Source: SYFY01 sp031385325
GTDB lineage: Bacteria > Pseudomonadota > Gammaproteobacteria > Pseudomonadales > Azotimanducaceae
Direction of reading: 5' to 3'
Assembly (NCBI GenBank): GCA_031385325.1
Contig: JANNBJ010000181.1
Coordinates: 35,046-99,045 of the forward strand
DNA length: 64,000 nucleotides
Position 1 is the stretch's first letter, and each line of letters starts with the position of its first letter. Positions 12,029-25,959 of the stretch are shown piece after piece. The position numbers and the translations under genes are program-made. The notes under the pieces were generated by a model. That model had not been told where the DNA came from and did not search any database. It saw only the letters and a list, made by a program, of their open reading frames with translations.

Positions 12029-14884
12029 TTGGATACTTACAACGAACGCATGCGCAGGAGTTCACATCTGGCGGGCACCAATTCCGCCTATGTCGAGTCG
12101 ATCTACGAAAATTACCTCAGCGATCCCAATTCGGTATCGCCGGAGTGGCGCGCTTATTTCAATCAATTGCCGCACGTAGCCAGTGCGGTGCATGGCGAAA
12201 CACCTCACCGTGCGGTCATTGCGCACTTCGAACGGGTTGGCAGAAACCGTCTGAAGGCGCGTCCGGAAAAAGTCTCGGCAGACATCCGCAGCGCGCATGA
12301 AATCAAACAGATGTATCTGGCTGATCTCATCGCCGCCTACCGGCGGCGTGGACACATGAAGGCGAACCTTGATCCGTTGGGGCTCATGTCACGCCATGTG
12401 ATGCCGATTCTCGACATTGCATATCACGGCCTGACACCTGCTGACTTTGACGAGATGTTTGACACCGGTACGCTCGAATTTCCCGCCGAGCGCGGCAACC
12501 TGCGAGAGATCCTGGCGGTACTTGAAGCCACCTACTGTGGTTCGGTTGGCGCCGAGTTCATGCACATCGTCGATGCCGGTGAACAGATGTGGGTGCAACA
12601 GCGACTGGAAAGGGTGCGTTCCAGACCGGTTTACTCCGGCGCCGAAAAGCGGATGCTGCTGGAGCGTCTGAGCGCAGCCGAGGGGCTGGAAAAATACCTT
12701 CACAGCCGATATCCGGGGACCAAACGCTTCGGCCTGGAAGGGCTTGAGAGCCTGATCCCGAGTTTGCACGCGTTGTTGCAGCGGCTGGGCGGGCACGGGG
12801 TAAAGGAAGCGGTACTCGGCATGCCACACCGAGGGCGCCTGAATGTGCTCGTTAACATTCTTGGCAAGAATCCCTCGTTACTGTTTGCAGAGTTCGATGG
12901 CAAGGCAGCGCCCCTGCAGGGCAGCGGTGATGTGAAGTATCACCAGGGCTTTTCGACCAACATCATGACACCGGGTGGCGAGATGCATCTGGCCATGGCG
13001 TTCAACCCCTCACATCTGGAGATCGTGGCACCGGTCGTTGAAGGCTCGGTTCGGGCCCGGCAGGATCGGCGTGGTGACCTGCAAGGGCTCGAAGTCGCAC
13101 CCATCGTTGTGCATGGCGACGCGGCGTTTGCGGGCCAGGGTGTGGTCATGGAGACATTCCAGATGTCGCAGACGCGTGGTTATCGCACTGGCGGCACGAT
13201 CCACATCATCGTCAACAACCAGATTGGTTTCACGACCCACGAACAAGTTGATGCACGTTCGACGGACTACTGCACGGAAATTGCCAAGATGGTGCAGGCG
13301 CCCATTTTCCATGTGAATGCTGATGATCCGGAGGCAGTGCTTTTTGTCACGCGTCTGGCCGCGGACTATCGACAGGAATTCCGCAAGGATGTGGTGATCG
13401 ATCTCATCGGCTATCGGCGCCGCGGGCACAACGAAGCCGAAGAGCCTTCGAAAACGCAGCCGATCATGTATCAGAAAATCCAGAAACATCCGACGACCCG
13501 CACGATCTACCTCGAGAAGCTGGTCAGGGAAAAGGTTGTGACTCAGGCGGATGGCGACACCATGGCGGAAGTGTATCGACAGTCGCTGGAGGCAGGCGAG
13601 AGCGCAGCGCTTGCGATCGTTCGGGACGCGCAGTCGGCCCTGGCCGTGGACTGGTTGCCCTATCTCGGGCATGACTGGGATACACCAGCCGATACGCGTG
13701 TTTCAGCCGCAGTATTGCGCAGTGTCAATGCTCGCATCGAAGCGTTGCCCGAACACTTTGTCCTGCATCCGCAGGTGAAAAAAATCATTGAAGATCGTCA
13801 TCGCATGGCCGCCGGTGCCATGCCGGTGAACTGGGGGTTTGCCGAGATCATGGCTTACGCCACGCTGCTTGATGCGGGCGTGACGGTTCGGCTGACGGGT
13901 CAGGACGTTGGTGTTGGCACGTTCAGTCATCGCCATGCGGTGGTTCACAACCAGAAGAACGGTGATCGCCATTGTTTGCTGGATGGTCTGCTGGATGGTC
14001 AGCCGGATGGTCAGAAAGGAGGCGCGCCCTTTCATATCTTCGATTCGCTGTTGTCCGAAGAGGCTGTTCTGGCATTTGAGTATGGTTATGCCACTAGTCG
14101 ACCAAGATCGCTGGTGATCTGGGAAGCGCAGTTCGGTGACTTTGCCAATGGTGCGCAGGTGGTGATCGACCAGTTCATTTCTTCAGGTGAAACGAAGTGG
14201 GGACGCCTGTGCGGACTGACGCTGCTGTTGCCGCACGGCCAGGAAGGCGCTGGTCCCGAGCATTCTTCAGCGCGACTCGAACGTTTTCTGCAAATGTGTG
14301 CGGAGCACAACATGCAGGTGTGCATGCCCAGCACGCCGGCACAGGTATTCCACATGATTCGTCGGCAGGCGATTCGACCGTGGCGGGTCCCGTTGATTGC
14401 CATGACACCGAAGAGTCTGCTGCGCCACAAGCTCGCCGTCAGCACCATGGACGAGCTGGCACTGGGTCATTTCCAGTGTGTCATCGGTGAGGTGGATCCC
14501 CACGAACCGACGGCCATCACCCGAGTGGTGATGTGCAGTGGCAAGGTGTACTACGAGTTGCTGGAGGCGCGGCGAGAAGCTGGCGCCAGGCACATTGCCA
14601 TCGTTCGCATCGAGCAGCTGTATCCGTTCCCTGAGGCAGAGCTTGCGCGGATCATCGCCCCTTACCAGCATCTTGAAGAAGCCACCTGGTGCCAGGAAGA
14701 ACCCATGAACCAGGGGGCCTGGTATTCAAGCCAGCATCACCTGCGTCGTGTGGTTCTGGAACACGGCGAAACGTTGTACCTCACCTATGCTGGTCGTGAG
14801 CCGCATGCAGCACCGGCGCCGGGTTATGCCAGCCTGTTCAATCAGCAACAGCAGAAACTGGTGCAAGACGCACTGTTTGGCTGA
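12029..14884 (+). CDS. sucA: 2-oxoglutarate dehydrogenase E1 component
   Basis: A 951-residue thiamine-diphosphate enzyme that decarboxylates 2-oxoglutarate and passes the succinyl group to SucB. The N-terminal peripheral motif [20 protein letters not shown] is followed by the ThDP region ([23 protein letters not shown]), the [14 protein letters not shown] motif and the pyrimidine domain ([28 protein letters not shown]). The start is TTG at 12029 with AGGAG 8 bp upstream; ATG at 12050 is an alternative. Around residues 650-662 lies an extra [12 protein letters not shown] stretch encoded by a 12-bp tandem repeat, making the loop longer than in E. coli SucA. sucB starts 20 bp downstream. Confidence 0.97.
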   Translation: MDTYNERMRRSSHLAGTNSAYVESIYENYLSDPNSVSPEWRAYFNQLPHVASAVHGETPHRAVIAHFERVGRNRLKARPEKVSADIRSAHEIKQMYLADLIAAYRRRGHMKANLDPLGLMSRHVMPILDIAYHGLTPADFDEMFDTGTLEFPAERGNLREILAVLEATYCGSVGAEFMHIVDAGEQMWVQQRLERVRSRPVYSGAEKRMLLERLSAAEGLEKYLHSRYPGTKRFGLEGLESLIPSLHALLQRLGGHGVKEAVLGMPHRGRLNVLVNILGKNPSLLFAEFDGKAAPLQGSGDVKYHQGFSTNIMTPGGEMHLAMAFNPSHLEIVAPVVEGSVRARQDRRGDLQGLEVAPIVVHGDAAFAGQGVVMETFQMSQTRGYRTGGTIHIIVNNQIGFTTHEQVDARSTDYCTEIAKMVQAPIFHVNADDPEAVLFVTRLAADYRQEFRKDVVIDLIGYRRRGHNEAEEPSKTQPIMYQKIQKHPTTRTIYLEKLVREKVVTQADGDTMAEVYRQSLEAGESAALAIVRDAQSALAVDWLPYLGHDWDTPADTRVSAAVLRSVNARIEALPEHFVLHPQVKKIIEDRHRMAAGAMPVNWGFAEIMAYATLLDAGVTVRLTGQDVGVGTFSHRHAVVHNQKNGDRHCLLDGLLDGQPDGQKGGAPFHIFDSLLSEEAVLAFEYGYATSRPRSLVIWEAQFGDFANGAQVVIDQFISSGETKWGRLCGLTLLLPHGQEGAGPEHSSARLERFLQMCAEHNMQVCMPSTPAQVFHMIRRQAIRPWRVPLIAMTPKSLLRHKLAVSTMDELALGHFQCVIGEVDPHEPTAITRVVMCSGKVYYELLEARREAGARHIAIVRIEQLYPFPEAELARIIAPYQHLEEATWCQEEPMNQGAWYSSQHHLRRVVLEHGETLYLTYAGREPHAAPAPGYASLFNQQQQKLVQDALFG
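13978..14013 (+). repeat. Three-copy 12-bp tandem repeat inside sucA
   Basis: Three consecutive near-identical units: GCTGGATGGTCT, GCTGGATGGTCA and GCCGGATGGTCA. They keep the sucA frame and encode repeated L/P-D-G tripeptides in a loop just before the conserved [19 protein letters not shown] segment. Only one or two bases differ between neighbouring copies, which fits recent slippage. Confidence 0.85.
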
Positions 14885-14904
14885 CCGTCAACAAGAGCAA
14901 AGAC

Positions 14905-17612
<2,708 letters not shown>

Positions 17613-17652
17613 TTTCTCAAACCCTTTCGATCAACCAGGAAAAAAGGTTTCC

Positions 17653-18822
17653 ATGAACCTACACGAGTACCAGGCAAAGCAGCTCTTTGCCGAATATGGG
17701 CTGCCGGTCTCCACCGGCTATGCAGTGGATACAGCTGAACAGGCTGTTGAAGCGGCGAAAAAAATCGGTGGCACACGCTGGGTCTGCAAAGTCCAGGTCC
17801 ATGCGGGCGGCCGCGGCAAGGCCGGCGGTGTCAAACTCGCTGACACGCTGGATGAGGTGCGTGCGTTTGCCAACAAGTGGGTTGGCAAGCGACTGGTAAC
17901 CATTCAGACCGATGCATCGGGTCAGCCGGTGTCGAAGATCTATGTCGAGAGCTGTACCGACATTGCGCGCGAACTGTATCTGGGCGCAGTCATCGATCGT
18001 GCCAGCCGTCGTGTCGTTTTCATGGCTTCCACCGAGGGTGGTGTTGAAATCGAAAAGGTTGCTGAAGAAACGCCGGAGAAGATTCTCAAGGCAGCCATTG
18101 ATCCGTATGTTGGCGCGCAACCCTTTCAGGGCCGACGCATAGCCTTTCAGCTTGGCCTCAAGGGTGATCAGATCAAGCAGTTCACGAATATTTTCATGGG
18201 GCTGTCGAAGCTGTTTCATGAACTCGACTGCACGTTGCTTGAAGTCAATCCTCTGGTGATCACCACCGAAGGCAATGTGCATTGTCTCGATGCCAAGTTG
18301 ACCATCGACGGCAATGCCACCTATCGTCAGAAAAAAGTGGCGGCCATGCACGATCCTTCACAAGAAGACGAACGTGAAGCGCAGGCAGCGGCACATAACC
18401 TCAACTACGTTGCGCTGGAAGGCAATATTGGTTGCATGGTGAATGGCGCAGGGCTTGCCATGGGCACCATGGACCTGGTGAAACTGTATGGTGGTCAGCC
18501 GGCCAACTTCCTGGATGTCGGCGGCGGCGCGACCAAACAGACGGTGACCGAGGCATTCAAGATCATCCTTTCGGATGCCAACGTGAAGGCCGTTCTGATC
18601 AACATCTTCGGCGGTATCGTCAGTTGCGTGACCATTGCCGAGGGCATTATCGGCGCAGTCCAGGATGTGGGTGTGAAGGTCCCTGTCGTGGTCCGGTTTG
18701 AAGGCAACAACTCGGAGGCTGGTCGCGCTCGTCTGAAGGAAAGCGGTCTCAACATCATTCCCGCGAACTCCCTGAAGGACGCGGCTGAAAAAGTCGTCGC
18801 AGCAGCGGGAGGCAATCGATGA
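17653..18822 (+). CDS. sucC: Succinyl-CoA synthetase beta subunit
   Basis: A 389-residue ATP-grasp subunit that binds nucleotide and closes the active site with SucD. The opening [19 protein letters not shown], the ATP-grasp [16 protein letters not shown] and the C-terminal loop [17 protein letters not shown] are all diagnostic. It makes ATP or GTP from succinyl-CoA. An AAACC...GGTTT inverted repeat flanks the ribosome site upstream of the ATG and might modulate translation. The last four bases (ATGA) overlap sucD. Confidence 0.97.
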   Translation: MNLHEYQAKQLFAEYGLPVSTGYAVDTAEQAVEAAKKIGGTRWVCKVQVHAGGRGKAGGVKLADTLDEVRAFANKWVGKRLVTIQTDASGQPVSKIYVESCTDIARELYLGAVIDRASRRVVFMASTEGGVEIEKVAEETPEKILKAAIDPYVGAQPFQGRRIAFQLGLKGDQIKQFTNIFMGLSKLFHELDCTLLEVNPLVITTEGNVHCLDAKLTIDGNATYRQKKVAAMHDPSQEDEREAQAAAHNLNYVALEGNIGCMVNGAGLAMGTMDLVKLYGGQPANFLDVGGGATKQTVTEAFKIILSDANVKAVLINIFGGIVSCVTIAEGIIGAVQDVGVKVPVVVRFEGNNSEAGRARLKESGLNIIPANSLKDAAEKVVAAAGGNR

Positions 18823-19694
18823 GCATTCTGGTCAACAAGAACACCAAGGTTATCTGCCAGGGCTTTACCGGCTCCCAGGGCACCCTGCACAGCGAACAGG
18901 CCATCGCCTATGGCACCAAACTGGTTGGCGGTGTAACGCCTGGCAAAGGCGGTACGAAACACCTGAATCTGCCGGTGTTTGATACGGTGGCTGATGCAGT
19001 CAACGCAACCGGCGCAACGGCGTCGGTGATCTATGTACCCGCACCGGTCGCGAAGGACGGGATCCTCGAAGCACTCGATGCAGGCATCAAGCTGATCGTC
19101 TGCATTACCGAGGGCATTCCGACGCTGGACATGCTGGCGGTCAAGGCCCGGCTCGACATCTCGGATGCACGCCTCATCGGCCCGAACTGTCCGGGAGTCA
19201 TCACTCCCGGTGAGTGCAAGATCGGGATCATGCCAGGTCACATTCACCTGCCCGGAAAAGTTGGCATCGTGTCCCGTTCCGGGACGCTGACCTACGAAGC
19301 GGTCAAACAGACGACGGACAAAGGTTATGGCCAGAGTTCCTGTGTCGGCATCGGCGGTGACCCGATCGCAGGCAGCCACTTCATCGACATCCTGAGAATG
19401 TTCCAGGACGATCCGCAGACTGAAGCCATCGTGATGGTTGGCGAGATCGGCGGTAACGCCGAAGAAGACGCGGCCGCATTCATCAAGAAGTACGTGACCA
19501 AACCGGTAGTGGGCTACATCGCGGGTGTTACCGCGCCAGCCGGCAAGCGCATGGGTCATGCCGGCGCCATTATTGCCGGTGGCAAGGGCACTGCGTCCGA
19601 GAAGTTTGCGGCGCTGCAGGCAGCCGGTGTGCGCACGGTGGACAGCCTTGCGAATATCGGTGATGCACTCGCCGAGATCACCGGCTGGGGTTGA
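18819..19694 (+). CDS. sucD: Succinyl-CoA synthetase alpha subunit
   Basis: A 291-residue CoA-binding subunit. The N-terminal Rossmann part has [18 protein letters not shown] and GGVTPGKGG; the phosphorylated active-site His lies in [10 protein letters not shown] near residue 250. The CoA-site region [11 protein letters not shown] is also present. Length equals that of E. coli SucD within a few residues. It is the last gene of the sdh-suc cluster and a hairpin follows 47 bp downstream. Confidence 0.97.
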   Translation: MSILVNKNTKVICQGFTGSQGTLHSEQAIAYGTKLVGGVTPGKGGTKHLNLPVFDTVADAVNATGATASVIYVPAPVAKDGILEALDAGIKLIVCITEGIPTLDMLAVKARLDISDARLIGPNCPGVITPGECKIGIMPGHIHLPGKVGIVSRSGTLTYEAVKQTTDKGYGQSSCVGIGGDPIAGSHFIDILRMFQDDPQTEAIVMVGEIGGNAEEDAAAFIKKYVTKPVVGYIAGVTAPAGKRMGHAGAIIAGGKGTASEKFAALQAAGVRTVDSLANIGDALAEITGWG

Positions 19695-19735
19695 AATCCA
19701 GGGGCGCAAGCCTTATCTAGTTCCCCGTAACTTGA

Positions 19736-19765
19736 ACCCATCCCGCTGCGAACCAGCGGGGTGGT
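19736..19765 (+). terminator. Hairpin after sucD
   Basis: A stem built on CCCGCTG/CAGCGGG (19742-19748 with 19754-19760, loop CGAAC) can be extended to about 11 pairs including one G-T pair. It sits in the 104-bp gap between sucD and htpG. The downstream sequence is only moderately T-rich, so termination may be partial. Confidence 0.5.
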
Positions 19766-19798
19766 GTTCGTCGTCCAATGTTTTCACAGGGATTCGCC

Positions 19799-21706
19799 AT
19801 GGCTGAAGCCACTACACAACAAACCTACGGTTTCCAGACCGAAGCCAAACAGCTGCTCAAGCTGATGATTCACTCGCTCTATTCGAATCGCGAGATTTTT
19901 CTTCGGGAGCTGATTTCCAATGCGTCGGACGCGATCGACAAACTGCGCTTCCAGGCGATCAGCAATCCGGACCTGATCGCGACCGACAGTGACTATCACA
20001 TCGACGTGACCTTTGATAAGGACGCCCGAACACTGACGCTGTCGGACAATGGTATCGGCATGACTCGAGAGGAAGTCATCGACCATCTCGGGACCATTGC
20101 CAAGTCGGGTACCGCGGAGTTTCTTTCGAAGCTCTCTGGAGATCAGAAAAAAGACACGGCGCTGATCGGTCAATTTGGCGTGGGTTTCTATAGCACATTC
20201 ATCGTTGCGGATGAGGTTGAAGTGGTCACACGTGCGGCGGGGCAAACCGATGCCGTGCGCTGGAAGTCGAAGGGTGAGGATCAATTTTCTGTTGAGCCCG
20301 CTGACCGCTCTGCGCGCGGTACGGACGTCATCCTGCATCTCAAGACAGACGCAGAAGAATTCGCTGATGGTTATCGCCTGCGCAATATCGTTCGGCGTTA
20401 TTCCGATCACATTGCCGTACCGGTACGCATGCTGGAAGAAAAGTTCAAGGCGGACGATGACAAGGATGCCGACACCGAAGCGCCAAGACTGGAAGTGATC
20501 AATCAAGCCAAGGCGTTGTGGACGCGATCTCGCTCGGACATCAGCGACGATGAGTACAAGGCGTTCTACAAACACGTCAGTCATGACTTTGAGGAACCAC
20601 TGTCCTGGAGCCACAACCGGGTTGAAGGCAAACTCGAATACACCAGCTTGTTGTTTCTGCCCAAGCGCGCACCGTTCGACATGTGGAATCGGGAAGCTCC
20701 ACGTGGCCTCAAGCTGTACGTCCAGCGCGTTTTCATCATGGACGAAGCGGAGCACTTCCTGCCGCTGTATCTGCGTTTTGTCAAAGGCGTGGTGGATTCC
20801 AATGACTTGCCGCTTAACGTTTCCCGCGAAATCCTGCAGCAGGATGAGCGGGTCACCACGATCAAGAATGCGCTCACCAAGCGTATTCTGAATACGATGT
20901 CGACGCTGGCTGAAAAAGAGCCGGAGAATTACCAGACGTTCTGGGATGAGTTTGGTGAAGTGCTGAAAGAAGGGGCTGGTGAGGATCGTGCCAATCGTGA
21001 GGCGTTGGCGGCCTTGTTGCGTTTTGCATCGACCAAAGGCGATGGTGAAAAGAAGAGTGTGAGCCTGGATACCTACCTCGAGCGCAAAGCCGAAGGACAG
21101 GACAAGATCTACTACGTGGTAGCAGAGTCCTATAATCACGCCGTCAACTCACCGCATATCGAGGTCCTGAAAGAGCAGGGCATCGAGGTGCTGCTCATGT
21201 TCGATCGCATCGACGAGTGGCTGATGTCCAGCTTGCAGGACTACAAGGACATCAAGTTCCTGGATGCCATGCGGGCGGATCTGCCGCTGCCTGGTGAGAA
21301 GGACGAGGAAGACAAAGCCGACGACGAGGACAACAAGACGGCGTCAGCGCTGACCGACCGTATCAAGAAGGTACTGGCCGAACGAGTTGAAGACGTCCGG
21401 ACGTCGAAGCGCTTGTCAAAGTCACCGGCCTGTCTGGTGCTTGGCAAGTTTGCCATGGGCGCCCAGATGCGCCGGATCTTCGCCGCGTCCGGTCAATCGA
21501 TGCCGGAGTCCAAACCGATCTTTGAGTACAACCCCGAACATCCGCTGATTCAGCGGCTCGACCAGGAGGTGGATGAAGATCGATTCAACGATCTGACCCT
21601 GATCCTGTTCGATCAGGCAGCGCTGGCAGAAGGCGAAGCGCCAGCGGATGCGGCTGGTTATGTGCACCGGCTCAACCAGCTGTTGCTCGACCTGCTGAAG
21701 GCATAG
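19799..21706 (+). CDS. htpG: Chaperone HtpG (Hsp90)
   Basis: A 635-residue bacterial Hsp90. The GHKL ATPase domain shows the signature [20 protein letters not shown], then [23 protein letters not shown] and GQFGVGFYS. The middle domain (residues about 230-500) and C-terminal dimerisation domain are complete, with an acidic linker-like stretch near [14 protein letters not shown] chose the ATG at 19799 (AGGGA upstream) over one at 19778. The gene stands alone between the suc cluster and a DUF4892 gene that begins 9 bp after its stop. Heat-shock control is usual for the family but no sigma-32 promoter was identified. Confidence 0.96.
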   Translation: MAEATTQQTYGFQTEAKQLLKLMIHSLYSNREIFLRELISNASDAIDKLRFQAISNPDLIATDSDYHIDVTFDKDARTLTLSDNGIGMTREEVIDHLGTIAKSGTAEFLSKLSGDQKKDTALIGQFGVGFYSTFIVADEVEVVTRAAGQTDAVRWKSKGEDQFSVEPADRSARGTDVILHLKTDAEEFADGYRLRNIVRRYSDHIAVPVRMLEEKFKADDDKDADTEAPRLEVINQAKALWTRSRSDISDDEYKAFYKHVSHDFEEPLSWSHNRVEGKLEYTSLLFLPKRAPFDMWNREAPRGLKLYVQRVFIMDEAEHFLPLYLRFVKGVVDSNDLPLNVSREILQQDERVTTIKNALTKRILNTMSTLAEKEPENYQTFWDEFGEVLKEGAGEDRANREALAALLRFASTKGDGEKKSVSLDTYLERKAEGQDKIYYVVAESYNHAVNSPHIEVLKEQGIEVLLMFDRIDEWLMSSLQDYKDIKFLDAMRADLPLPGEKDEEDKADDEDNKTASALTDRIKKVLAERVEDVRTSKRLSKSPACLVLGKFAMGAQMRRIFAASGQSMPESKPIFEYNPEHPLIQRLDQEVDEDRFNDLTLILFDQAALAEGEAPADAAGYVHRLNQLLLDLLKA

Positions 21707-21715
21707 TCTTAGGGC

Positions 21716-22612
21716 ATGCCCCGACGTCTATCCCGCTGCCTGTTCATCCTGTGCATCACTCTGTCCGTTCACGGCTGGAGTGATGTTGCGGGTTCGCGTG
21801 ACCCGTTGGACTTCCCGCGTTACCCGCTGGCCGAGATCATCAGTTATTCGAGTGATCCCCAGCCTCGTGAACACGAATTCATCGTTTCTCATGTCGAGAA
21901 GATCCGCCGCGAGTTGAAGGTGGCAGACGAGGTTCGTGTGAATGCACGAGAAACGGTCGCGATCTACCAGCTGCCTGCCGAAACACCGCTTGCGACCGTG
22001 ATCGACTACTACCGCAAGGTCGTCCCGGTTGATGACGTGCGATTCTCCTGTCGTGGGCGGGATTGTGGCCGTAGCGCGCAATGGGCCAATCAGGTTTTTG
22101 GTCAGGCCATCCTCTACGGTCCGGATGCCGATCAGTTTTATCTCGCCGGTCAACGCGCCGAAGGCCTGGTCTCGTTGTACGTCATTGAGCGAGGTAATCG
22201 GCGTGTGCTGGTGATGATTCGACTCCTGGCCACTGAAGACAGTGTTGCGGTACCCAGTGGTCTGCGAATTGTTCAGACCCTTGGCAGCCTTGGCCACGTC
22301 GTCGTCAACGGAGCGATCCCCGCCGTGAACGGGACGCTACCTGCGAAAGCGATCGGAGTGCTGCAGGGTGTCAGCAAACACCTTGGAACTTTGCGGAAGG
22401 AAACGATCTACGTGGTCTGTCATCTGTATGCTCCGGGTCCGGCGGAGGTGACAATCAAGCGTTCGTCCACGTGTGCTGAAGCTGCGGCGGCCGCGTTGAA
22501 GAGTGACGGTGGACCTACTCTCGTGCCGTTTGGTGCTGGTCCGTTGTTGCCTCGGGAAGAGCGACTGGGTCGTATCGAACTCGTCTTGCCGCATCGAAGG
22601 GTTGCCGACTGA
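21716..22612 (+). CDS. DUF4892-family exported protein
   Basis: A 298-residue protein of unknown function with an N-terminal signal peptide (RCLFILCITLSVHGWSDVAG). The mature part carries the DUF4892 landmarks: LDFPRYPLAEIISYS near the start, a YQLPAETPLATVIDYY segment, FSCRGRDCGRSAQWANQVF and ILYGPDADQFYLAG, then ERGNRRVLVMIRLLA. The two Cys of CRGRDC may form a disulfide in the periplasm. Homologues are found in pseudomonads and relatives. It starts 9 bp after htpG and may share its transcript. No function can be given. Confidence 0.8.
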   Translation: MPRRLSRCLFILCITLSVHGWSDVAGSRDPLDFPRYPLAEIISYSSDPQPREHEFIVSHVEKIRRELKVADEVRVNARETVAIYQLPAETPLATVIDYYRKVVPVDDVRFSCRGRDCGRSAQWANQVFGQAILYGPDADQFYLAGQRAEGLVSLYVIERGNRRVLVMIRLLATEDSVAVPSGLRIVQTLGSLGHVVVNGAIPAVNGTLPAKAIGVLQGVSKHLGTLRKETIYVVCHLYAPGPAEVTIKRSSTCAEAAAAALKSDGGPTLVPFGAGPLLPREERLGRIELVLPHRRVAD

Positions 22613-22648
22613 CCGCAGCGGAAAGCACCGAACGGTCATTCGACTGAC

Positions 22649-22677
22649 TTGCTGTCAGCGCGTCGGGTTTACATACT
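22649..22677 (+). promoter_or_regulatory. Predicted sigma-70 promoter of aroC
   Basis: A -35 TTGCTG (22649-22654) and -10 CATACT (22672-22677) are 17 bp apart, and a GC-rich segment (GCGCCCC) follows. The expected transcript start lies about 25 bp before the aroC ATG. Confidence 0.55.
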
Positions 22678-22706
22678 GCGCCCCTGATTTTACCGGCAGC
22701 TTCTAA

Positions 22707-23765
22707 ATGGCAGGCAACTCCTTCGGTCAGGCCTTTGTGGTCAGCACCTTCGGCGAGAGCCACGGTCCTGCGCTTGGCGCCATTGTCGACGGTTGTCCGC
22801 CGGGCCTTGCGCTCACCGAAGCAGATCTGCAGAAGGATCTGGACCGCAGACGTCCTGGCCAATCCAGATACACCACGCAGCGTCAGGAACCTGATCAGGT
22901 CCGGATTCTCTCTGGTGTTTTTGAGGGGCGCACGACTGGCACGTCGATTGGCCTTTTAATCGATAACGTCGATCAGAAGAGCAAGGATTACGCGGATATC
23001 AAGGATGTCTTTCGTCCTGCTCATGCCGACTTCACCTATCACCACAAGTACGGCAACCGCGATTATCGAGGTGGCGGTCGATCATCCGCGCGGGAAACCG
23101 CGATGCGCGTCGCGGCCGGCGGAATCGCCAAGAAATACCTGCGCGAACAAGCTGGTGTACACATTCGCGGCTATCTGTCAGCGATTGGTTCAATCGATCT
23201 GGAACTGCGGAGCTGGGATGCCGTGGAGGACAATCCGTTTTTCTGTGGTGATCCAACCCGTGTTGACGAAATTGCAGCGTTGATCGATTTGTTACGACGC
23301 GAGGGCAACTCCGTCGGTGCGCAGATCACCCTGGTTGCAACCGGTATGCCCATCGGACTTGGTGAACCTGTATTCGGAAAACTGGATGCCGATCTGGCCA
23401 GCGCGCTGATGGGCATCAATGCGGTCAAGGCAGTCGGTATCGGTGATGGTTTCGATGTTGTGCGGCAGAAGGGCACCGAACATCGTGACGAGATGGATGC
23501 CAATGGGTTTACCAGCAATCATGCCGGTGGCGTTCTGGGCGGCATCACCTCTGGCCAGGATCTGATTGCGCGGATCGCACTCAAGCCGACTTCGAGCCTG
23601 ACCACCCCAGGCAAGAGCCAGGACGTGCATGGAAATGTTGTCGACGTGGTGACCAAGGGGCGGCATGACCCTTGCGTTGGCATACGGGCAGTGCCGATCG
23701 CTGAAGCGATGATGGCCCTGGTGTTGATGGATCACTACCTGCGAGGCCGTGGGCAGATTGGTTAA
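22707..23765 (+). CDS. aroC: Chorismate synthase
   Basis: A 352-residue FMN-dependent lyase making chorismate from EPSP, the last step of the common aromatic pathway. All family signatures are seen: [31 protein letters not shown], the [20 protein letters not shown] block and [18 protein letters not shown] at the end. No ribosome site is obvious before the ATG; the transcript may start close by. Its product feeds the trp genes further along this window. Confidence 0.97.
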   Translation: MAGNSFGQAFVVSTFGESHGPALGAIVDGCPPGLALTEADLQKDLDRRRPGQSRYTTQRQEPDQVRILSGVFEGRTTGTSIGLLIDNVDQKSKDYADIKDVFRPAHADFTYHHKYGNRDYRGGGRSSARETAMRVAAGGIAKKYLREQAGVHIRGYLSAIGSIDLELRSWDAVEDNPFFCGDPTRVDEIAALIDLLRREGNSVGAQITLVATGMPIGLGEPVFGKLDADLASALMGINAVKAVGIGDGFDVVRQKGTEHRDEMDANGFTSNHAGGVLGGITSGQDLIARIALKPTSSLTTPGKSQDVHGNVVDVVTKGRHDPCVGIRAVPIAEAMMALVLMDHYLRGRGQIG

Positions 23766-23811
23766 CAAGGCGATCTAAAGACGCTCTCGTCGACAACCCG
23801 GTTCAGGGCTA

Positions 23812-25959
23812 TCAGGCACTCCTCGTGGTGATGTCGACGATGCGAGGTGCGGATACATCTGCGATTTCCCTGGTGGGTTTGCCAATCAAGTATCCCTGCG
23901 CGTAGTCAATCCCGATCTTCTTGATCAACTCGAAAGTCTGTTCGTCGCCGACAAACTCGGCCACGGTTTTTTTGCCCATAATCCTCGCGATATCCACCAC
24001 GGCGCGCACGATGGTCTGGTCGACTTCGCTCTCCGCGAGTTTGCGAATGAACACCCCATCGATCTTGATGTATTGCACCGGCAGTCGCTTGAGATAGCTC
24101 AGCGACGAATAGCCTGTACCAAAGTCGTCCACCGCAAATTCACAGCCACGATCGACCAAGGTCTTGATCTGGGGTACGGCGTCGGAGAAGCTGCCGATTG
24201 CGACCTGCTCGGTAATTTCGAAGATGACACTGGTGGCCGGCACACGGTGTTTGTCGAGCAGTTTTCCAACGAAGTCAGCAAAACCTCCCTCGATGAAGGT
24301 ACTGCCGGTCAGGTTGATGCCAAATTTGACATCGGGTCGGGTCTTGCGCAGTTCGGCGAGTTCGGCGATGGCGCGGCTGATGACCCAATGGTCGATCTCG
24401 GTCATCAGGCCGAAGCGTCGTGCAGCGTTGAGGAACGTGTCAGGGAAGATCAGCTTGTCGCCATCACGAAGCCGTATCAGTGCCTCGTAGTGTCGAATGC
24501 TGTTGGTGGCGACGTGCAGGATTGGTTGGTAGTGCAGTTCGAATTCGTCGTTCTTGACGGCCTGTTTCAGCCGTTGTTGCCATTTCACCTCGCTTTGAAT
24601 GGCGCCAAGGTCATTGCCGGAGTGTTCGTAGATGCAGGCGCGGCTGCGACCTTCCGACTTTGCCTGTCGGCAGGCAAGGTCTGCATGCGAGACGATCTCG
24701 GTTGATGTGAATGGGCTGTTCTGATCGACCATTGAAATGCCGATGCTGCACCCGACGTTGAAGGTCTTGCCGTCCTGGGTCAGAGGGTATTCCTTGAGAT
24801 CGGTGAGGATCTGGTTGCCGATGGCCAGAGCTCGCCGACTGTCTACGTTCTGGATAAACATCACGAATTCATCACCACCAACACGGGCGATGAGATCGCC
24901 AGAGCGAACGGCCTGACGAAGGCGTTCAGCGGCCTGTGCCAGTACCAGATCACCGCCGGTGTGTCCCAGCGTGTCGTTGACGTACTTGAACTGGTCCAGA
25001 TCGATGAACAGGACCGCACCACTGTGATCCGTGAACATCTGCTGTGCACGTTCAAGGAAGTACCGACGATTCGCGAGGCCGGTCAGCTGGTCATAACTGG
25101 CCAGCTTGCGCAGATGCTGGTCTCGTTCGCGAATGGACGCAACGGCAGCGTTGAGCGCGTTGCCGATCGCGGTAATCTCACTGTGACTTGATGTTGGAAC
25201 GTTGACGTCCAGATCGCCTGCGGCAAGCCGTTTGAGCGGTAACTCGAGTGCAGAGAGGGGTAACAGTCCGCGCACGATAACTGTCCGTCCCAATGCCGTG
25301 AGAACGAGAAAGGCGATCACTACACTGATACTGCCAACCAGCACGCTGCCAAACAGATCCTGGTCGTACCGACTGAAATCCAGACCAATCTCGACGAAGC
25401 CGATCACCTTGGTCTCCGTTTTCAGGTCTTCGAGTGTTTGTGCGGCGAAAAGGTCCCCGCCGGCAAGCGACTCGGTGACGATCGCCTTGCTCAGCCTGAC
25501 CTGAGGCGATTCCTTCGCGTCCAGTACCTGAGGCTCGTCGGTGCCGGCTTTCTCTCGCAGTTCACGGATGGCGCGCACCGGCAGCGGTTTGAACGGAATA
25601 CGATCGCCGTTGCTTTCGACGTACAACGGTTCGCCATCCGGATTGTAATAGCGGATGTACAGCAGTTCGTCATATCGATCCAGATACGTGCGCAGCGCCA
25701 GTAAACCCGTGTCGTCACCTTCGATGTACAGCCCGGCCCCAAGGGTTTCCAGTTCCGAAACCCAGCGTGCAGACCACTTGGTCAGGTTGTCTCGCAATAC
25801 ATAGTTGGAGATAACCCACAGGCCGACCACAGCGATCAGTCCAACTACTGCTGCAAAGGCCAGTTGCGTGGCCAGAATTTCGCTGACCAGGCTCCTTGGT
25901 TTGAGCGTGGGATGGGTTGTCAGTGGACCAGAATGGTCACGGAACTCTCGCTCAGCCAT
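23812..25959 (-). CDS. Membrane GGDEF-EAL cyclic-di-GMP enzyme
   Basis: A 715-residue two-domain signalling protein. Two transmembrane helices (about residues 28-54 and 202-224) bracket a periplasmic sensor domain, followed by a HAMP-like segment. The diguanylate cyclase domain has an intact GGDEF (about residue 361). The phosphodiesterase domain has EALIR (about 489), the INLTG and EITEQ metal positions, DDFGTGYSSLSYL (about 610) and AQGYLIGKP. Both activities may therefore be retained. I chose the ATG at 25959 with AGAGGA upstream; an ATG at 25992 is possible. It overlaps the preceding lipoprotein gene, which may provide its sensory ligand. Confidence 0.92.
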   Translation of the reverse strand: MAEREFRDHSGPLTTHPTLKPRSLVSEILATQLAFAAVVGLIAVVGLWVISNYVLRDNLTKWSARWVSELETLGAGLYIEGDDTGLLALRTYLDRYDELLYIRYYNPDGEPLYVESNGDRIPFKPLPVRAIRELREKAGTDEPQVLDAKESPQVRLSKAIVTESLAGGDLFAAQTLEDLKTETKVIGFVEIGLDFSRYDQDLFGSVLVGSISVVIAFLVLTALGRTVIVRGLLPLSALELPLKRLAAGDLDVNVPTSSHSEITAIGNALNAAVASIRERDQHLRKLASYDQLTGLANRRYFLERAQQMFTDHSGAVLFIDLDQFKYVNDTLGHTGGDLVLAQAAERLRQAVRSGDLIARVGGDEFVMFIQNVDSRRALAIGNQILTDLKEYPLTQDGKTFNVGCSIGISMVDQNSPFTSTEIVSHADLACRQAKSEGRSRACIYEHSGNDLGAIQSEVKWQQRLKQAVKNDEFELHYQPILHVATNSIRHYEALIRLRDGDKLIFPDTFLNAARRFGLMTEIDHWVISRAIAELAELRKTRPDVKFGINLTGSTFIEGGFADFVGKLLDKHRVPATSVIFEITEQVAIGSFSDAVPQIKTLVDRGCEFAVDDFGTGYSSLSYLKRLPVQYIKIDGVFIRKLAESEVDQTIVRAVVDIARIMGKKTVAEFVGDEQTFELIKKIGIDYAQGYLIGKPTREIADVSAPRIVDITTRSA

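Noticed and set aside
18495..19709. A 404-codon reverse-strand open frame opposite sucC and sucD
   Set aside because: Shadow of two conserved genes with no recognisable domain.
19784..21139. A 451-codon reverse-strand open frame opposite htpG
   Set aside because: Shadow of htpG in GC-rich DNA; no motif, no ribosome site and no separate promoter seen.
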